The notes: generated by a model not told the origin, from the letters alone. A DNA stretch of 15,996 nucleotides from Erysipelotrichaceae bacterium UBA2227 (GCA_002348095.1 DDYT01000041.1:1-15996), one strand, 5' to 3'. Counted from the stretch's first letter, positions 7,390 through 14,433 are shown. Made by a program: numbers and translations.

Positions 7390-8259
7390 ATGAAAAGAAC
7401 TCTGCCGATGGTTTCAGCCGCTTTGGCTGCTTTGCTCTATGCTTTAAGTACACCGTTTCTGAAAATGATGCTGTTTATCATGGAGCCGGTTTTTTTGGCG
7501 GGTCTTTTATATTTGGGAGCCGGACTCGGAATGCTGGCGATGTGTGTCGTGTTTAAGGAAAGAAAGCCCTTTACACGCATGCAAAAGCCTTATGTAATCG
7601 GGATGATTCTGTTGGATGTGATTGCGCCGATTTTGCTGTTGTACGGCTTACGGATGAGTTATGCGGAAAATGCGGCACTGCTCAATAACTTTGAGATCGT
7701 AGCTACCGCAGTTTTTGCCTTCTTTATATTTAAAGAGAGAATCAGTAACCGGTTACGATTTGCCATTGTGACGATTACCATAGCCAGTCTGGTGCTGTCG
7801 GTTGAAAACCTTCAGTCCAGTTTGAGTTTTTCCTGGGGTTCATTATTGATTTTGTGTGCAACAATGGCCTGGGGTTTGGAAAATAACTTTACGCGCGTCC
7901 TGTCAGATAATTCCCCAATCAAAATCACGGCGATTAAAGGGATATTTTCCGGTTTGAGTTCGATTGTGATTGCAGTGTTTGTCGGTCAGATCACAACCGA
8001 TGGGACCTTAATCATCCTAGCGCTGTTACTTGGATTTTGCACTTACGGACTGAGCATTATGTTCTATATTTATGCACAGCGCAGCCTTGGGGCGGCGAAG
8101 ACCAGTGCTTTTTATGCCTTAGCACCTTTTCTTGGCGCAGGGCTGTCGATTTGGATTTTTAACGATGTGGCCCGGGTGAACTTCTTTATCGCATTGATTT
8201 TGATGTCGTTGGGGGTTTATTGGGTCATCATGGATACGATGAAAGGAGATCTGTCGTGA
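7390..8259 (+). CDS. EamA/DMT family transporter
   Basis: The 289-residue hydrophobic product has about ten membrane segments arranged as two EamA repeats (about 5-135 and 147-285), the drug/metabolite transporter layout. The first helix begins almost at Met1 (LPMVSAALAALLYALSTPFLK), which supports this start even though no ribosome binding site precedes it; the -10 box ends only 8 nt upstream. EamA proteins move small metabolites, amino acids or nucleosides and include exporters of opine-type metallophores. As first gene of the operon with aldolase, mtnK and mtnA, it may import methylthioribose or 5-deoxyribose, or export an end product; direction is not readable. Its stop codon overlaps the aldolase start as GTGA, so translation is coupled. 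Confidence 0.85.
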   Translation: MKRTLPMVSAALAALLYALSTPFLKMMLFIMEPVFLAGLLYLGAGLGMLAMCVVFKERKPFTRMQKPYVIGMILLDVIAPILLLYGLRMSYAENAALLNNFEIVATAVFAFFIFKERISNRLRFAIVTITIASLVLSVENLQSSLSFSWGSLLILCATMAWGLENNFTRVLSDNSPIKITAIKGIFSGLSSIVIAVFVGQITTDGTLIILALLLGFCTYGLSIMFYIYAQRSLGAAKTSAFYALAPFLGAGLSIWIFNDVARVNFFIALILMSLGVYWVIMDTMKGDLS

Positions 8260-8993
8260 ATCAGGAAGAAAAAAATGCCCGAACATGGATATGTGAGGTA
8301 GGGCGCCGGTTGTATATGCGTAATTACGTTGCGGCCAATGACGGAAACATTTCAGTACGGCTGTTTGATAAAACGATCATAGCGACACCGACCAATGTTT
8401 CGAAGGGTTATATGGATGAGGATATGCTGGTGAAACTGGATGCCGAAGGAGTTCTGCTGTCTGACACAGGAAAGCCGTCCTCCGAAATCAAGATGCACTT
8501 GCGCATCTATAAAGAGAATGAGCACGTAGGAGCGATCGTACATGCCCATCCGCCAATCTCAACTTCTTTTGCAATTGCCGGGATCTCGCTTGATGCACCG
8601 ATATCACCGGAAGCCATCGTAAATCTGGGGGTCATTCCAATCGCCTCATATGCGACTCCGGGAACCAAAGATGTCGCTGATGCCGTTGCCCCCTTTTGCA
8701 AATCGCATACGGGATGTCTATTGGCCAATCACGGGGCACTGACCTGGGGGAAAGATCTGACGGAAGCCTATTTCAGAATGGAGTCTTTGGAACATGTGGC
8801 GCACATGACAATGATCTCCCACTTTACCATCGGACGGGTCAATGAGCTGAGTCAGGCACAGATTGACCGTTTAGCTGAGTTACGATCGAACATGAATCTG
8901 ATTGATGCCACCATGCCTTTAGGTGCTAAGGAAGAATCAAATCTGAACGGCTTTGTATCCGTATCACAATGGATCAAGAAGAGGGAACTATGA
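8256..8993 (+). CDS. ald2: Class II aldolase of the methylthioribose/5-deoxyribose salvage (Ald2-type)
   Basis: The 245-residue product is a zinc-dependent class II aldolase/adducin-fold enzyme. Zinc ligands are His96 and His98 in VHAHPP and His159 in LANHGAL; the catalytic acid is probably Glu77 in PSSEIKMH. GNISVR (30-35) is the phosphate-binding loop typical of fuculose-phosphate aldolases. In the DHAP shunt this enzyme splits 5-(methylthio)ribulose-1-phosphate or 5-deoxyribulose-1-phosphate into dihydroxyacetone phosphate and an aldehyde. The related dehydratase MtnB has the same fold, but none of the later methionine-salvage genes (mtnW, mtnX, mtnD) is present, which favours the aldolase. 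Start is GTG 8256, with AAAGGAG 7 nt upstream and a 4-nt GTGA overlap with the transporter stop; a reading from 8220 lacks such a site. It overlaps mtnK by ATGA. Confidence 0.8.
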   Translation: MNQEEKNARTWICEVGRRLYMRNYVAANDGNISVRLFDKTIIATPTNVSKGYMDEDMLVKLDAEGVLLSDTGKPSSEIKMHLRIYKENEHVGAIVHAHPPISTSFAIAGISLDAPISPEAIVNLGVIPIASYATPGTKDVADAVAPFCKSHTGCLLANHGALTWGKDLTEAYFRMESLEHVAHMTMISHFTIGRVNELSQAQIDRLAELRSNMNLIDATMPLGAKEESNLNGFVSVSQWIKKREL

Positions 8994-10213
8994 AATTTGA
9001 CACATACTTTACTATGAATGAATCAGAAGCTGCGACCTATGCATCCGAGAAACTGGCCTATCTTTTTGCGGATGATTTCAGTTTGTCGTGCAAAGAAATC
9101 GGTGATGGAAATCTCAACTACATTTTCAAGGTGACCGACAAACGATCGAATCATTCGATCATCATCAAGCAGTCCGGTCCGGTCGCCCGGATATCCGATG
9201 AGTTCAAGCTTTCGCCTGATCGCAATCGGATCGAGTACGAAATACTGAAACTTCAACAGCAGTTTGCTCCAGGCTTGGTTCCAAAGGTTTATGCCTATGA
9301 CCCCATCATGCACTGTACCGTAATGGATGATTTATCCGACCATCAGATCATGCGCCGTGCACTGATGGAGTTTCAAACCTTTCCAAAATTCGCTCAGGAT
9401 ATTTCCGATTTTATGGTCAACACGCTGCTTTTGACCAGCGATGTCGTGCTTGAGCACAAGCAGAAGAAAGATTTGGTCAGAAATTTCATCAATCCGCAGT
9501 TATGTGAAATCACCGAAGATTTGGTCTATACCGAACCTTTTAACGATAACAAGAATCGCAATGATGTGTTTGAACTAAACAGATCGTGGGTCAGTGAGCA
9601 TATTTATGATTCACTGCCGCTACGGCTGGAAACCGCAAAACTAAAGTTCGAATTCATGAATCATGCGCAGTCATTGATCCACGGCGATTTGCATACCGGT
9701 TCGATCTTTGTCAGACAGGATTCCACAAAAGTCATCGATCCGGAGTTTGCCTTTTTCGGACCGATCGGTTATGACGTCGGCAATGTGATTGCTAACCTGA
9801 TTTTTTCCTGGGCACACAGCGATGCGCATCAGCAGTCTGACCATAAGCGATGGGTTGAAGAAACCCTGGTTGCAACGGTGGATTTATTTATAACTAAGTT
9901 TTCTTCAGTGTGGGATCAGAAGGTGACTGAGGTCAGTGCCTTGACTCCGGGATTTAAAGAGTATTATCTTAGTCAGGTGATGTCTGACTCAGCCGGTGTC
10001 ACCGGATTGGAGTTGTGCCGGCGGATCATCGGGCTTGCTCATGTCAAAGACATTACCTCACTGACAGGGAATATCCGGCTTCGGGCTGAGCGCATTTGCC
10101 TGACGGCAGCCAAAGAGTTCATTTTAGAAAGAGGTAAGTATTGCTGCGGCTTGGATTTCTTACAAACGTTCAAAAAAGCAGAAGCAGCCTTTGCGAGGGA
10201 AGACTATGTCTGA
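8990..10213 (+). CDS. mtnK: S-methyl-5-thioribose kinase
   Basis: The 407-residue product matches MtnK in length and motifs. It has the aminoglycoside-phosphotransferase/kinase fold: GDGNLNYIFKV (ATP-binding loop, about 39-49), IIIKQ (ATP-binding Lys), the catalytic loop HGDLHTGSIFV with Asp233, and the metal-binding DPEFAFFGPIGYD beginning at Asp250. It phosphorylates 5-methylthioribose at C1 using ATP; MtnK enzymes can also take 5-deoxyribose. The nucleosidase that makes the free sugar from MTA or 5'-deoxyadenosine is not in the window. The ATG overlaps the aldolase stop as ATGA and is preceded by GAGGG, so a start 7 codons earlier is rejected. The 3' end overlaps mtnA by 8 nt. Confidence 0.93.
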   Translation: MKFDTYFTMNESEAATYASEKLAYLFADDFSLSCKEIGDGNLNYIFKVTDKRSNHSIIIKQSGPVARISDEFKLSPDRNRIEYEILKLQQQFAPGLVPKVYAYDPIMHCTVMDDLSDHQIMRRALMEFQTFPKFAQDISDFMVNTLLLTSDVVLEHKQKKDLVRNFINPQLCEITEDLVYTEPFNDNKNRNDVFELNRSWVSEHIYDSLPLRLETAKLKFEFMNHAQSLIHGDLHTGSIFVRQDSTKVIDPEFAFFGPIGYDVGNVIANLIFSWAHSDAHQQSDHKRWVEETLVATVDLFITKFSSVWDQKVTEVSALTPGFKEYYLSQVMSDSAGVTGLELCRRIIGLAHVKDITSLTGNIRLRAERICLTAAKEFILERGKYCCGLDFLQTFKKAEAAFAREDYV

Positions 10214-11273
10214 TATACTGGATATCGTTTCGGTGCGTCTGGATGATGAAAACGATGCACTGATCCTATTAGATCAGAGCCGGTTGCCCAATGAAGTAAT
10301 TTACCATCAATATAAAACAGTCGAACAGATTTTTGATGCGATCGTAACGTTACAGGTGCGAGGAGCACCTGCCATCGGCATTGCGGCGGCTTACGGTTGC
10401 TATTTGGCCGTCAAGAGCAAAACAGAACTGACTCATGAGCAATTTCTGTCTTTTTTTGCAAAAATTAAGGACTACCTTGCGTCGTCCCGTCCGACCGCAG
10501 TCAATCTGTTTTGGGCATTGAACCGGATGGAACGCTGTTGTGTTGAGAATAAGCATAAGAAAGTCAGCGAAATCATTGCGTTGCTTAAAACCGAGGCGGA
10601 TCGCATTCGTCAGGAAGATGAGGCGGTATGTTATGCCATCGGTGAACATGCACTTTCCTTATTGTCCGGAAATATGGGTTTACTGACGCATTGTAATGCC
10701 GGTACGCTGGCAACGGCGAAATACGGTACGGCGTTGGCTCCGATGTATTTGGGTCAACAGCGCGGCTACGGATTTAGAGTGTTTGCGGATGAGACGCGGC
10801 CGCTGCTGCAGGGAGCCCGACTGACCGTTTGGGAGTTGGCTCAGGCAGGCATCGATGTCACATTGATTTGTGACAATATGGCGTCCATCGTGATGAAGCA
10901 GGGGCTGATCGATGCCGTGTTGGTCGGATGTGACCGGGTTGCGGCCAATGGCGATACGGCCAACAAAATCGGTACCTCCGGGGTGGCTATCTTAGCGAAA
11001 CATTACGGGATTCCGTTTTATGTGTGTGCGCCGCTTTCGACAATCGATATACAAACACCGACAGGTAAGGATATTGAAATCGAGTTGCGCAAAGCAGAAG
11101 AGATCACTTCAGCGTGGTATCAGAAGCCGATGGCACCAGCAGATGTTAAATCATACAATCCGGCTTTCGATGTGACGGATGCACAGCTGATCACGGCGAT
11201 CATTACGGATAAGGGCATCCTGTATCCGCCGTTTGACATAAGTATTCAAGAACTGATGAAGGGAAGTAATTAA
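10206..11273 (+). CDS. mtnA: S-methyl-5-thioribose-1-phosphate isomerase
   Basis: The 355-residue product belongs to the eIF2B-related MtnA isomerases. Key motifs are RGAPAIGIAAAYG (about 57-69), LLTHCNAGTLAT with catalytic Cys163, and VGCDRVAANGDTANKIGT with catalytic Asp243; the Cys/Asp pair matches the known B. subtilis active site. It converts methylthioribose-1-phosphate (or 5-deoxyribose-1-phosphate) to the ribulose form that the aldolase next door cleaves. Start ATG 10206 overlaps the mtnK stop by 8 nt and has GAGGGA with a 5-nt spacer; an upstream TTG at 10191 is less likely. GNAT gene follows after 1 nt. Confidence 0.93.
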   Translation: MSDILDIVSVRLDDENDALILLDQSRLPNEVIYHQYKTVEQIFDAIVTLQVRGAPAIGIAAAYGCYLAVKSKTELTHEQFLSFFAKIKDYLASSRPTAVNLFWALNRMERCCVENKHKKVSEIIALLKTEADRIRQEDEAVCYAIGEHALSLLSGNMGLLTHCNAGTLATAKYGTALAPMYLGQQRGYGFRVFADETRPLLQGARLTVWELAQAGIDVTLICDNMASIVMKQGLIDAVLVGCDRVAANGDTANKIGTSGVAILAKHYGIPFYVCAPLSTIDIQTPTGKDIEIELRKAEEITSAWYQKPMAPADVKSYNPAFDVTDAQLITAIITDKGILYPPFDISIQELMKGSN

Positions 11274-11274
11274 G

Positions 11275-11835
11275 ATGAAACATATCGGAACCAAAGAAAT
11301 TCATACTGAGCGTCTGTTGCTGCGTAAAATCCGCATGGATGATGCCCAAGACATGTTTGAGCAGTGGGCAAGCGATCCTCGAGTCACGCAGTATCTGACG
11401 TGGCCTCCTCACAAAAGTGTTGAAGATACAAAGCAGATCATTGCGTTGTGGATGAAAGATTTGGATGAACCGCAAGTGTATCGTTGGGTAATGGAGTCTA
11501 AAACATTGGGTAAGGTGATCGGGACGATCGATTTGGTCAGTGTCGACTCAAGACACCGATGCGGTACTTTCGGATATTGTCTTTCGGCTGATCACTGGAA
11601 TAAGGGATATGCCAGCGAAGCTTTGCATGCGATGCTGAAGTATTTGTTTGTTGAAGGTGATTTTCATCGGATCGAGGCCACGCATTTGATTGAGAATCCG
11701 GCTTCGGGCAGGGTCATGGTTAAATGCGGAATGAAAGAAGAGGGAGTTAAACGTCAGAAGTTTCTCGGTCATGACGAAAATTTCCATGATTTGGTTATCT
11801 ATGGCATCCTTAAGGACGAATTTTTAGCACGTTAA
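11275..11835 (+). CDS. GNAT acetyltransferase, RimJ/RimL type
   Basis: The 186-residue product is a GNAT-fold N-acetyltransferase. HTERLLLRKIRMDD (10-23) is the usual RimJ/RimL-type opening; the acetyl-CoA pyrophosphate loop is in WNKGYASEAL (108-117), and ENPASGRVMVKCGMKEEG (140-157) is the typical C-terminal motif. It uses acetyl-CoA to acetylate an amine, either a protein N-terminus or a small molecule; the acceptor is unknown. It starts 1 nt after the mtnA stop with AAGGGAAG upstream, and the operon terminator follows directly, so it is the last gene of the salvage operon. A role in that pathway is suggested only by position; GNAT genes are common passengers. Confidence 0.85.
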   Translation: MKHIGTKEIHTERLLLRKIRMDDAQDMFEQWASDPRVTQYLTWPPHKSVEDTKQIIALWMKDLDEPQVYRWVMESKTLGKVIGTIDLVSVDSRHRCGTFGYCLSADHWNKGYASEALHAMLKYLFVEGDFHRIEATHLIENPASGRVMVKCGMKEEGVKRQKFLGHDENFHDLVIYGILKDEFLAR

Positions 11836-11856
11836 CTGCCGAAAGGCGGTTTTTTT
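11835..11856 (+). terminator. Terminator of the methylthioribose salvage operon
   Basis: ACTGCC, loop GAAA, GGCGGT, followed by seven T in a row counting the last stem base. It starts at the last base of the GNAT stop codon. Confidence 0.85.
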
Positions 11857-11893
11857 GTGAAAAAACCCAAAAAATGTTTTAATTTCTATATAA

Positions 11894-11920
11894 ATTGTAT
11901 GCAATCATATTGCAAACAAT
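11894..11920. promoter_or_regulatory. Inverted repeat over the -35 of the fasciclin gene, candidate operator
   Basis: Left arm ATTGTATGCAAT (11894-11905), 3-nt centre CAT, right arm ATTGCAAACAAT (11909-11920). The arms are 12 nt with a single mismatching pair. The right arm covers the -35 box TTGCAA, so a bound dimer should repress. Confidence 0.55.
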
Positions 11921-11938
11921 AAAAAGGTGTGATATATT
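11910..11938 (+). promoter_or_regulatory. Promoter of the fasciclin gene
   Basis: TTGCAA (11910-11915), a 17-nt spacer, and extended -10 TGA-TATATT (TATATT at 11933-11938). The leader of about 32 nt ends with AAAGGAGG (11965-11972) just before the start codon. The rest of the 120-nt gap after the previous terminator is AT-rich with no other signal. Confidence 0.75.
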
Positions 11939-11976
11939 TAATCCAACAAAGTCACAGAGATGACAAAGGAGGATTT

Positions 11977-13425
11977 ATGAAGAAGATTATCAGTTTAATT
12001 CTAGCTTTGTTCTTATTTGCAGGTATAAACGTATTTGCAGTGGAACAAGACATTGTAGACATCGCTTCCGGAAATCCGGATTTCTCCATCCTTGTAGCAG
12101 CCCTGCAAGAAGCTGAACTGGTAGAAGCTCTTAAAGGGGAAGGCCCATTCACCGTATTTGCTCCGACCGATGCAGCATTTGCAGCCTTGCTTGCTGACTT
12201 GGGCGTAAGCGCATCTTACCTGCTCGGTCATCCGCAACTTGCCGAAATCCTTACCTACCATGTTGTTTCCGGTAAAGTAATGAGTACGGATTTAGTTGAC
12301 GGTATGACACCTGCGACTCTCAATGGCGAAACGATCACGATCGATCTCGATAGTGGCGTAAAAGTCAATGATTCCAATGTAATTGCTGCTGATATCGAAG
12401 CTTCCAATGGCGTTATCCACGTCATCGACAAAGTTTTGATTCCTTCCGACTTCGTTTTATACCCGACCGTTGTAGATATCGCTGTTAACAATAGCGGATT
12501 CTCCGTATTGGTTGCTGCTCTGCAAAAAGCCGGTTTGGTAGGCGCACTTCAAGGTGCAGGCCCATTCACCGTATTTGCTCCGACCGATGCTGCTTTCACA
12601 GATCTGTTAACTCAATTAGGCGTTAGTGCAGAATATTTACTGAATCACCCGCAACTTGCTGAAATCCTGACTTACCATGTTGTCTCCGGTAAAGTAATGA
12701 GCACAGATTTGGTTGATGGTATGACAGCTGAAACGCTCAATGGCGAGGAAATTACCGTTGATTTGGATGGCGGCGTTAAGATCAATGAATCTAACGTTAT
12801 CATTGCTGATTTGGAAGCTGGCAATGGCGTCGTTCATGTCATTGACAAAGTATTGATTCCTTCCGACTTCGTTTTATACCCGACAATCGTTGATGTTGCA
12901 TTGAACAATCCGGATTTCTCAATCCTGGTAGCTGCTCTGCAAAAAGCCGGTTTGGTCGATGCCTTGTTAGGCGATGGCCCGTTCACTGTATTTGCTCCGA
13001 CCAATGCTGCATTTGAAGCTTTGCTAGAAGCTTTGGGAATTACTGCTGAAGATTTACTGGCTCAACCGGATCTGGCAAAAGTATTGCTGTTCCATGTCAT
13101 TCCGGGTAAAGTCATGAGTTCTGATTTGACCGATGGTTTGATGGCTGCAACATTGAACGGTCAAGAAGTTACTTTCACAGAAGGTTCCTGGTTCATCCAA
13201 GATGCTGAAATCATCGCTGTCGATATCGAAACCGGCAATGGTGTCATTCATGTCATCAACAAAGTCATTATCCCTTCAAACTTCACTTATGTACCTCAAG
13301 ACGATGGTAACGGTTTACCGGATACCAGCGACAACAACGCTCTTGGCTTCGCATTGATCGCCTTGATGGCCGGTTTAGGCTTAGCAGTTGTCAGCTCGAA
13401 AAAACGCGTAGCAAAACAATCGTAA
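11977..13425 (+). CDS. Secreted surface protein with three fasciclin (FAS1) domains
   Basis: The 482-residue product has a signal peptide (MKK, hydrophobic core to about residue 20, likely cut after VFA-21), then three FAS1 domains starting near residues 27, 166 and 305, a short linker (QDDGNGLP), and a C-terminal anchor: LPDTSD at 447-452, a hydrophobic stretch to about 470, and the basic tail KKRVAKQS. This is the layout of a sortase substrate, with Ser in place of the usual Gly of LPxTG. Each domain shows GPFTVFAPT[DN]AAF and the YH/FH...GKVMS motifs typical of FAS1 adhesion modules. It should sit on the cell surface and bind matrix, polysaccharide or other cells. The repeats are close to identical in places. 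The start is set by AAAGGAGG 4 nt before ATG 11977. Its own promoter and operator precede it; a strong terminator follows. Confidence 0.88.
   Translation: MKKIISLILALFLFAGINVFAVEQDIVDIASGNPDFSILVAALQEAELVEALKGEGPFTVFAPTDAAFAALLADLGVSASYLLGHPQLAEILTYHVVSGKVMSTDLVDGMTPATLNGETITIDLDSGVKVNDSNVIAADIEASNGVIHVIDKVLIPSDFVLYPTVVDIAVNNSGFSVLVAALQKAGLVGALQGAGPFTVFAPTDAAFTDLLTQLGVSAEYLLNHPQLAEILTYHVVSGKVMSTDLVDGMTAETLNGEEITVDLDGGVKINESNVIIADLEAGNGVVHVIDKVLIPSDFVLYPTIVDVALNNPDFSILVAALQKAGLVDALLGDGPFTVFAPTNAAFEALLEALGITAEDLLAQPDLAKVLLFHVIPGKVMSSDLTDGLMAATLNGQEVTFTEGSWFIQDAEIIAVDIETGNGVIHVINKVIIPSNFTYVPQDDGNGLPDTSDNNALGFALIALMAGLGLAVVSSKKRVAKQS
12055..13296 (+). repeat. Three tandem FAS1-coding repeats, 417-nt period
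   Basis: Units begin at 12055, 12472 and 12889 (GTAGACATCGCT, GTAGATATCGCT, GTTGATGTTGCA). Both steps are exactly 417 nt, or 139 codons, with no indel; the third unit is slightly shorter at its end. Long DNA stretches are shared, for example around TTCACCGTATTTGCTCCGAC and around CCTTCCGACTTCGTTTTATA. Units 1 and 2 are the most alike; unit 3 diverges after its midpoint. Confidence 0.85.
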
Positions 13426-13433
13426 TCTGACTT

Positions 13434-13457
13434 AGGGCATCTGCGGATGCCCTTTTT
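13434..13457 (+). terminator. Terminator of the fasciclin gene
   Basis: AGGGCATC, loop TGCG, GATGCCCT, then five T counting the last stem base. An 8-bp perfect stem 8 nt after the stop codon. Confidence 0.85.
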
Positions 13458-13474
13458 AATTCAAGGAGGCAACT

Positions 13475-13987
13475 ATGGCCATTGAAAGCGCGAAGTATCG
13501 CAGTATAAAAAAAGAGAAGGACTTTGAAGTCCGGGTGTATGATGAAATTTCGTTAGCAGTAAGCAAAGATGATGATTACCGTGGGTATCGCGGGTTCAAT
13601 GTGGCCTTTGATTATATCAGTGGCTATAATGATCAGAATCGAAAAATTTCGATGACGACACCGGTCATCAACGAAATGGGTGAGAACTCAATGACCATGG
13701 CGTTTGTCATGCCTTCAGAAATTCCTTTTGAAGAATTGCCAAAGCCACAAAGCGACCGGCTGACGATGATCAAAAAAGAGGGTATGACCTTTGCCTCAAT
13801 TCGCTTTTCGGGAACGGTATGTCCGACATCGTTTGAAAACAAAAAACAGGAACTTTTATCGTGGATGAAGAAATACGGACTGAAGCCAGGATCATTGGTC
13901 TGGCTGGCACGCTATAATCCGCCGTTTATTCCCGGCTTTTTGAAGCGAAATGAAATTCTTATTTCGATTGAAAATAGTACGACTTAA
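13475..13987 (+). CDS. SOUL/HEBP family heme-binding-like protein
   Basis: The 170-residue product matches the SOUL family. Signatures are KYRSIKKEKDFEVRVYDE (7-24), YISGYNDQNRKISMTTPV (47-64, the family's most conserved block), FVMPSEIPFEELPKP (77-91) and the C-terminal YNPPFIPGFLKRNEI. Eukaryotic relatives bind heme or tetrapyrroles; bacterial members are mostly uncharacterised, so heme binding is an inference. No signal peptide is seen. AAGGAGG lies 5 nt before the ATG. The gene starts only 17 nt after the fasciclin terminator, with no room for a separate promoter, so it is probably read by leakage through that terminator or from a site inside the fasciclin 3' end. Its 3' end overlaps the convergent DUF1722 gene by 29 nt. 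Confidence 0.85.
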   Translation: MAIESAKYRSIKKEKDFEVRVYDEISLAVSKDDDYRGYRGFNVAFDYISGYNDQNRKISMTTPVINEMGENSMTMAFVMPSEIPFEELPKPQSDRLTMIKKEGMTFASIRFSGTVCPTSFENKKQELLSWMKKYGLKPGSLVWLARYNPPFIPGFLKRNEILISIENSTT

Positions 13988-14387
13988 GTAGATAAGCTCG
14001 CTCGTATTTAAGAGAAAGCTGATAAAGATGGGCTTTGATATTTACCAATGATTCACTCCCGGATGCGTAGTCCCGGAGTTTTTTTTCGAAAGCAGCCTTC
14101 TCATCTTCCGTGGCAACCTTCTTGAAATAACCCCAGACATGCTGTAGGGCATTGACGGCATATCCCGTATTTTCATCAAGGGCTAATGCAAGTTCGATCA
14201 GTCGCAGAAACTCATCTCTTGAATATCCGACTTTGACCGTCAGTAACCGTCGGATTTCGTGATAAAGCTGCGGACTTCTTTCAAGGACCACATATTTCAG
14301 TTTACTCCACTCTTGCTCGATTTTTTTGATCGGTATCGATTTATTTTGCAGATTCGATTTTACCTGCATCAGGATTTCGTAATTCAT
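13959..14387 (-). CDS. YbgA-like DUF1722 protein
   Basis: The 142-residue product matches the DUF1722 (YbgA) domain in its second half: NALQHVWGYFKK corresponds to the family's N-x-LQH-x-x-GYFK core, followed by the typical helix DEKAAFEKKLRDY and LVNIKAHLYQLSLKY. In other bacteria DUF1722 occurs alone or fused to DUF523; function is unknown, and a link to photolyase genes has been seen. Here it stands alone. I chose ATG 14387, since the domain begins soon after and an extended -10 lies upstream; its ribosome site (AGAGAG) is weak. Longer starts up to 14504 would precede the predicted promoter. The stop lies inside the SOUL gene. Confidence 0.7.
   Translation of the reverse strand: MNYEILMQVKSNLQNKSIPIKKIEQEWSKLKYVVLERSPQLYHEIRRLLTVKVGYSRDEFLRLIELALALDENTGYAVNALQHVWGYFKKVATEDEKAAFEKKLRDYASGSESLVNIKAHLYQLSLKYERAYLLKSYYFQSK
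14055..14086 (+). terminator. Terminator of the SOUL gene, embedded in the convergent DUF1722 gene
   Basis: ACTCCCGG and CCCGGAGT pair as 5 + 2 bp with one C-C mismatch around a 9-nt loop, followed by eight T (14079-14086). It lies 68 nt beyond the SOUL stop, wholly inside the antisense DUF1722 coding region. Confidence 0.65.
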
Positions 14388-14424
14388 AATGTCTCTCTTT
14401 CGGAAATAAATTTCTCTGTCATTC

Positions 14425-14433
14425 ATCATATCA
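14425..14433 (-). promoter_or_regulatory. Extended -10 of the DUF1722 gene
   Basis: The minus strand reads TGA-TATGAT. The start would be near 14418, about 30 nt before ATG 14387. No convincing -35 at 17 nt. Confidence 0.45.

Noticed and set aside
6212..8259. A complete opine-metallophore (staphylopine/pseudopaline) operon
   Set aside because: A dehydrogenase and an EamA transporter are present but divergent, and no nicotianamine-synthase-like gene or receptor is in the window.
12055..13296. Repeats considered as CRISPR or a mobile-element remnant
   Set aside because: The 417-nt period stays in frame and encodes FAS1 domains; there are no short repeats with spacers.
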